64,000 bases of DNA, taken from NCBI RefSeq assembly GCF_000263855.1, contig NZ_AJWX01000014.1, positions 103,338 to 167,337 on the forward strand. The letters run 5' to 3'. The notes below the pieces were generated by a model. It was not told the DNA's origin and did no database searches. It saw nothing but the letters and a program-made list of their open reading frames with translations. Each line of letters starts with the position of its first letter. Positions within the stretch are counted from its first letter, which is position 1. The position numbers and the translations under genes were made by a program. This stretch comes from Pseudomonas sp. M47T1. GTDB lineage: Bacteria; Pseudomonadota; Gammaproteobacteria; Pseudomonadales; Pseudomonadaceae. Below are positions 59,854 through 64,000 of the stretch, one piece after another.

Positions 59854-62307
59854 GTGCGCCGCCTGGGCTGGACCCTGATGGCCCTGCTGAGCCACTGGCG
59901 CAAGCACCCGGTGCAACTGGCCAGCGTGCTCGCAGGCCTGTGGTTGGCCACTGCGCTGCTGATTGCCGTGCAGGCGCTCAATGGCCAGGCGCGTGCCAGC
60001 TATGCCCAGGCCAGCGAACTGATTGGCGGCAAGGCCCAGGCCAGCCTGGCGCCCGTACAGGGCCAGCGCATGCCCCAGGCGCTGTTCGTCCAGCTACGGC
60101 GCCAGGGCTGGCCCGTATCGCCGTTGCTGCAAGGCAGCGTCACCGTCAACGGCCAGCGCTTGCAGGTCAACGGCATTGACCCCTTGAGCCTGCCCGCGCA
60201 TACCGCGCTGGGCGGACAGGCCCCTTCCCAGGACGACCTCTATGCCTTTATCGGCGACCCGGGCCAGGCCTGGGTGTCGACCCAGACGCTCGCCAGCCTG
60301 GGCCTGAGCGATGGTGCCAGGCCCACCCCTGGGATGCCGCCCCTGTATGGGCGCCGCGACATGGCGCCCGGCGTGCTGCTGATGGACATTGGCCATGCCC
60401 AGGACGTGTTGCAGGCGCCGGAACAACTGTCGCGCCTGTTGGTGGCAGCCGGCTTCAGCGCCGAATTGCCGGCTACCTTCAACGGCCAACTGCGCTGGCA
60501 GCACACCGACCCCGGCCAGGACATGCAGCGCCTGACCGAGGCACTGCACTTGAACCTGGCCGCCCTGGGGCTGCTGGCGTTCGTGGTGGGGCTGTTCATT
60601 GCCCAGGCCGCCATCGGCCTGGCGCTGGAGCAACGCCGTGGCCTGCTGCGCACACTGCGCGCCTGCGGGGTGGGCCTGCGGGTATTGATCATTGCCCTGA
60701 CGCTGGAACTGACCTTGCTGGCCCTGGTCGGCGCAGTCGCCGGGGTGTTCAGCGGCTACCTGCTCGCCAGCCTGCTGCTGCCCGACGTCGCCGCCAGCCT
60801 GCGCGGCCTGTATGGCGCCGAGGTTGGCAACCAGCTGAGCCTGGGCCCCTGGTGGTGGCTGGGGGCGATCGGCCTGAGCCTGGCCGGCGCGCTGCTGGCT
60901 GGCGGCCAAAGCCTGTGGCGGGCCGCACGCTTGCCGTTGCTGGCATTGGCCGGGCATCAGGCGTGGCGCGGTGCCCATGGCCAGTGGTTGCAGCGCCAGG
61001 GCTGGGCCGCGCTTGTTCTGGCCACATTGGCAGTAGCCCTGGTGCTGTGGGGCGACAGCCTGGCAGCAGGGTTCACCCTGCTGGCCTGCCTGCTGCTGGC
61101 GGCGGCGCTGGCATTGCCGGTAATGCTCGACCGCGTGCTGGCCGTGCTCGCCAGCGGGCGCCGCGGCGCCGTGTTGAGCCACTGGTTTCTGGCCGACTGC
61201 CGCCAGCAATTGCCCGCGTTGAGCCAGGCGCTGATGGCCTTGCTGCTGGCCATGGCCACCAACGTCGGCGCCTCAAGCATGACCCAGGGCTTTCGCGAAA
61301 CCTTCAGCCATTGGCTGGAGCAACGGCTGGTGGCCGAGCTTTATGTGCGCCCGAACGATGGCGCCCAGACCGCCCAGGTGCAAACCTGGCTGCAGCAGCG
61401 CGGTGAGGTGCGCCGGGTGTTGCCGGGGCGCGAACAGGATGTGAGCCTACAGGGCTGGCCGGTGGAGGTGCACGGGGTGGTCGACGATGCGTTGTACCGC
61501 CAGCACTGGCCGCTGCTTGAGGCCGCCACCGGCAACCCGTGGGACCGGCTGTTCGACAGCGACAGCCTGATGCTCAGCGAACAACTGGCCAGGCACTTGC
61601 ACATCGGCCTGGGCGAGCCGTTGTCATTGCCCGGCCAACTCGCCAGCAAGCCGTTTACCGTGGTGGGCATCTACGCCGACTATGGCAACCCCAAGGGCCA
61701 CGTGCTGATCAGCGCAAGCACCTGGCAACACCTGTGGCCAGGGCAGCCGCCCACGCGCCTGGCGGTGCGCGTGGCGCCCTACGCCGTACCTGGGCTCAAG
61801 GCCGCCTTGCAGGCCAAATTCGCGCTGGACGACAGCCGCCTGGTGGACCAAGGCCAGCTCAAGCGCTGGGCCGTGCAGGTATTCGAACGCACCTTCAGTG
61901 CCACCAGCGCGCTGGACAGCCTGACCCTGGCCGTGGCTGCCGTGGCGCTGTTCATCAGCCTGCTGACCCAGAGCGACAACCGCCTGGGCCACCTGGCGCC
62001 ACTGTGGGCCCTGGGCGTGAACCGTCGGCAGTTGATCGCGCTGAACCTGGCCCAGACCTGGCTGCTGAGCCTATTGACCCTGGTGCTGGCCTTGCCCCTG
62101 GGCATACTGCTGGCCTGGTGCCTGGTGGCGGTAGTGAATGTCCAGGCGTTCGGCTGGCGCCTGCCCCTGCAAGTGTTCCCCGGCCAGATCCTGCAATTGC
62201 TGGGCTGGGCCATGCTGGCCACGGCCCTGGCGTCGGCCTGGCCGCTGGTGCGCCTGTTGCGCAGCCGCCCGGCCGACCTGTTGCGAGTGTTCGCCGATGA
62301 ACGCTAG
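59854..62307 (+). CDS. FtsX-type ABC permease, long single-chain form
   Basis: The 817-residue permease has about ten hydrophobic segments: one near residues 20-40, four in the middle (about 240-270, 290-320, 350-380, 400-450), and a second FtsX set after about 680, plus two large extracytoplasmic regions. This is the double FtsX layout of the LolE/YbbP/MacB-like type. The GTG start 59854 lies 5 bases after the ATPase stop, with AGGG upstream; an upstream TTG at 59845 is a second choice. It ends inside the next gene (11-base overlap), so all three are one operon. Confidence 0.9.
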   Translation: MRRLGWTLMALLSHWRKHPVQLASVLAGLWLATALLIAVQALNGQARASYAQASELIGGKAQASLAPVQGQRMPQALFVQLRRQGWPVSPLLQGSVTVNGQRLQVNGIDPLSLPAHTALGGQAPSQDDLYAFIGDPGQAWVSTQTLASLGLSDGARPTPGMPPLYGRRDMAPGVLLMDIGHAQDVLQAPEQLSRLLVAAGFSAELPATFNGQLRWQHTDPGQDMQRLTEALHLNLAALGLLAFVVGLFIAQAAIGLALEQRRGLLRTLRACGVGLRVLIIALTLELTLLALVGAVAGVFSGYLLASLLLPDVAASLRGLYGAEVGNQLSLGPWWWLGAIGLSLAGALLAGGQSLWRAARLPLLALAGHQAWRGAHGQWLQRQGWAALVLATLAVALVLWGDSLAAGFTLLACLLLAAALALPVMLDRVLAVLASGRRGAVLSHWFLADCRQQLPALSQALMALLLAMATNVGASSMTQGFRETFSHWLEQRLVAELYVRPNDGAQTAQVQTWLQQRGEVRRVLPGREQDVSLQGWPVEVHGVVDDALYRQHWPLLEAATGNPWDRLFDSDSLMLSEQLARHLHIGLGEPLSLPGQLASKPFTVVGIYADYGNPKGHVLISASTWQHLWPGQPPTRLAVRVAPYAVPGLKAALQAKFALDDSRLVDQGQLKRWAVQVFERTFSATSALDSLTLAVAAVALFISLLTQSDNRLGHLAPLWALGVNRRQLIALNLAQTWLLSLLTLVLALPLGILLAWCLVAVVNVQAFGWRLPLQVFPGQILQLLGWAMLATALASAWPLVRLLRSRPADLLRVFADER

Positions 62308-63394
62308 ACGCCTCATCAACAGCGCAGCACAAGGTTTGCTACTGGCCTGCCTGCTGCTGGCCGGTTGCGACGCACCACCGCCACCCGCCCAGGGCTTCGC
62401 CGGCCTGGGCGCACAGGCCCAAGGCTTTGCTCAGGTACGGCCGGGCACGCCGCTGGTGTTTCCCCAGGACCACGGGCCCCATCCTGACTACCGCATCGAG
62501 TGGTGGTACGTGACCGCCAACCTCACCGCCACCACCGGTGAAACCTTTGGCGCCCAATGGACCCTGTTTCGCAGCGCCATGGCGCCCGGCCCCGAAGCGC
62601 CGGGCTGGAGCCACAAGACGCTGTGGCTGGGCCATGCGGCGTTGACCGGCGCCACCTTCCAGCACAGTGCGCAGGCCATGGCCCGTGGCGGCATCGGTCA
62701 GGCGGGCGCACAGGCCGCCCCCTTCACCGCATGGATAGACGACTGGCACCTGACCGCCATCGGGCCGCCCGACAATCGCCTCGGGCACGTGCAGATGAGC
62801 GCCCATGGCGCAGACTTTGATTACGACCTGAACCTGGCAAGCGATCGCCCTTTGGTGCTGCAAGGTGACCAGGGCTACAGCCGCAAATCGCAACAGGGCC
62901 AAGCCTCGTGGTATTACAGCCAACCGTTCTACCAGGTACAAGGCCGCGTCAACGCCCGGGGCCGCCAGTGGCAGGTCAGTGGCCAGGCCTGGCTGGACCG
63001 CGAATGGAGCAGTCAACCGCTGGCGGCCAACCAGCAAGGCTGGGACTGGTTCTCGCTGCACCTGGCCGACGGCAGCCAAGTGATGCTGTTCCGGCTGCGC
63101 CAACAAGGTGGCGCCGACTTCATCAGTGGCAATTGGATTGCCGCCGACGGCCACGGGCAACCGCTGGACAACCGGCAGATCGACCTGCAACCGCTGGCGC
63201 CATCGGTCACCCTGGACGGCCACACCGTACCCACCCATTGGCACCTGCGCATCGCCGAGCATGGGCTGGACGTGCAACTCAGCGCCCTGAACCGCAACGC
63301 CTGGATGGACGTGACGCCCCCCTATTGGGAGGGCCCGATACGCATCGAAGGTAGCCACACTGGCCAGGGGTACCTGGAGATGACCGGCTACTAA
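62297..63394 (+). CDS. Lipocalin-like (AttH/CrtC family) lipoprotein
   Basis: The 365-residue protein has a lipoprotein signal with lipobox LLAGC (Cys near residue 22) and then an AttH/carotenoid-hydratase-like beta-barrel (EWWYVTANLT, SWYYSQPFYQVQG, WLDREWSSQP). Related proteins are encoded beside ABC genes and are often misannotated as permeases or iron transporters. It is likely a periplasmic partner of the ABC transporter that binds a hydrophobic substrate; the substrate is unknown. ATG 62297 is inside the end of the permease gene. Confidence 0.88.
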   Translation: MNARRLINSAAQGLLLACLLLAGCDAPPPPAQGFAGLGAQAQGFAQVRPGTPLVFPQDHGPHPDYRIEWWYVTANLTATTGETFGAQWTLFRSAMAPGPEAPGWSHKTLWLGHAALTGATFQHSAQAMARGGIGQAGAQAAPFTAWIDDWHLTAIGPPDNRLGHVQMSAHGADFDYDLNLASDRPLVLQGDQGYSRKSQQGQASWYYSQPFYQVQGRVNARGRQWQVSGQAWLDREWSSQPLAANQQGWDWFSLHLADGSQVMLFRLRQQGGADFISGNWIAADGHGQPLDNRQIDLQPLAPSVTLDGHTVPTHWHLRIAEHGLDVQLSALNRNAWMDVTPPYWEGPIRIEGSHTGQGYLEMTGY

Positions 63395-63415
63395 GCTGTG
63401 AGCCGCCAGCTATTT

Positions 63416-64000
63416 TCAGATAAGACCGCAGAGCACCGCCCTTACCACCGCCGACAGCTTGTTGCACACGCCCAGCTTCTCGATGCAGCGGGCAATATGG
63501 AAGTTGACCGTGCGCTCGCTCAACTGCAACACCTTGGCGACGTCCACCGAGGTCAGGCCCTGGGCGGTCCACTTCAAGACTTCCCGCTCGCGCGGGGATA
63601 AACCTGCCTCAGCCGCGCTGTCGGCAAGCTGTTGTTGCACCGCGGTATCGATCCGGATCGCCAGGGCGTTATGCACCAGGTTCGCCAGCCACAACACATC
63701 GCCCGCCTTGTCGTAGAACTCGCCGATGCTGATCTCATCCTGGCTGCGCACCAGGCTCAGGACGCTGCTGACGCCTCGACCGCTGTGCACCACTTGACTG
63801 ATGCCTTAACGAAGTCCGTGGGCTTGATACTGGCGCCATAATTCTAAATGGCCAGCAAATAGCTCATTACCCCATAACAGCGGAAGTTGCGCATCGGCGA
63901 TGTCCTGCACTAAAGGGTCGTGCTCAAAGTAGCGGTTTTCCTGATAGCAACGATTCCAGGCATCCGGGTAATTATTATGTTTGTAGACTTTGTTCTGCCC
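63416..64000 (-). pseudogene. LuxR-type autoinducer-binding regulator interrupted by an in-frame TAA (5' end outside window)
   Basis: The frame read from the window end on the minus strand has the autoinducer-binding pattern (YPDAWNRCYQENRYFEHDP, then LLWGNEL), then AHGLR, then TAA at 63806-63808, and continues in the same frame with GISQVVHS and a complete LuxR helix-turn-helix (SPREREVLKWTAQGL, RTVNFHI). The regulator is therefore split between the two domains by one stop codon. A GTG at 63793 could restart translation of the DNA-binding half alone (125 residues). A truncated product or read-through is possible; otherwise it is a dead gene. No luxI-type synthase is in the window. Confidence 0.8.

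Overview
The window is about 64 kb of a Pseudomonas chromosome, most likely from the P. putida group. The evidence is the fused tyrA-aroA gene, the order ihfB-rpsA-cmk-(tyrA-aroA)-hisC-pheA-serC-gyrA-mtnA-mtaD-ubiG-mupP-yciK-undA, and several inverted pairs of the GC-rich REP repeat typical of this group. The species is not resolved. No tRNA, rRNA, CRISPR array, intact insertion sequence or prophage structural gene was seen.

Region 1 (1-12225, plus strand, visibly AT-richer than the rest) is a surface-sugar island. It starts inside a truncated large membrane protein. It then has rfbI-rfbF-rfbG-rfbH, which make CDP-4-keto-3,6-dideoxyglucose, a ThDP enzyme resembling YerE and a small Rossmann reductase. 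Together these look like a route to a branched sugar of the yersiniose type. Next come a GtrA-type flippase, a GtrB-type polyprenyl-phosphate glycosyltransferase and a 12-kb-end multi-spanning protein with a C-terminal domain shared with the first gene. The layout suggests a Gtr-style side-branch decoration system fed by a CDP-branched sugar. Region 2 (12455-21232, minus strand, convergent with region 1) is an ABC-transporter O-antigen operon: manC, then wzm-wzt-methyltransferase-glycosyltransferase with 4-bp overlaps. The methyltransferase has eight 30-residue tandem repeats that look like a chain-length ruler.

Region 3 (21603-40864) is conserved core: lapA-domain gene, ihfB, a lipoprotein, a cold-shock gene, rpsA, cmk and the aromatic amino-acid/serine operon, gyrA, the methylthioadenosine salvage pair mtnA/mtaD, ubiG, mupP, yciK and undA (1-undecene synthase, all metal ligands present). 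Its gaps hold REP pairs and terminators.

Region 4 (40910-64000) is mixed housekeeping and accessory: a GGDEF/EAL protein, an MsbA-like exporter, a DsbA-family protein, trhO, bolA, a DUF2059 protein, fumC, a small DUF6316-like protein, a thiolase, pap (polyphosphate:AMP phosphotransferase), a 1413-residue toxin/LRR/NEL-like protein whose expected catalytic Cys is a Gly, mnmC, an ABC/permease/lipocalin-lipoprotein operon, and a LuxR-type quorum-sensing regulator interrupted by an in-frame TAA. Start codons were chosen from Shine-Dalgarno spacing and overlap; all functions are from motif recognition and memory of families, without database searches.
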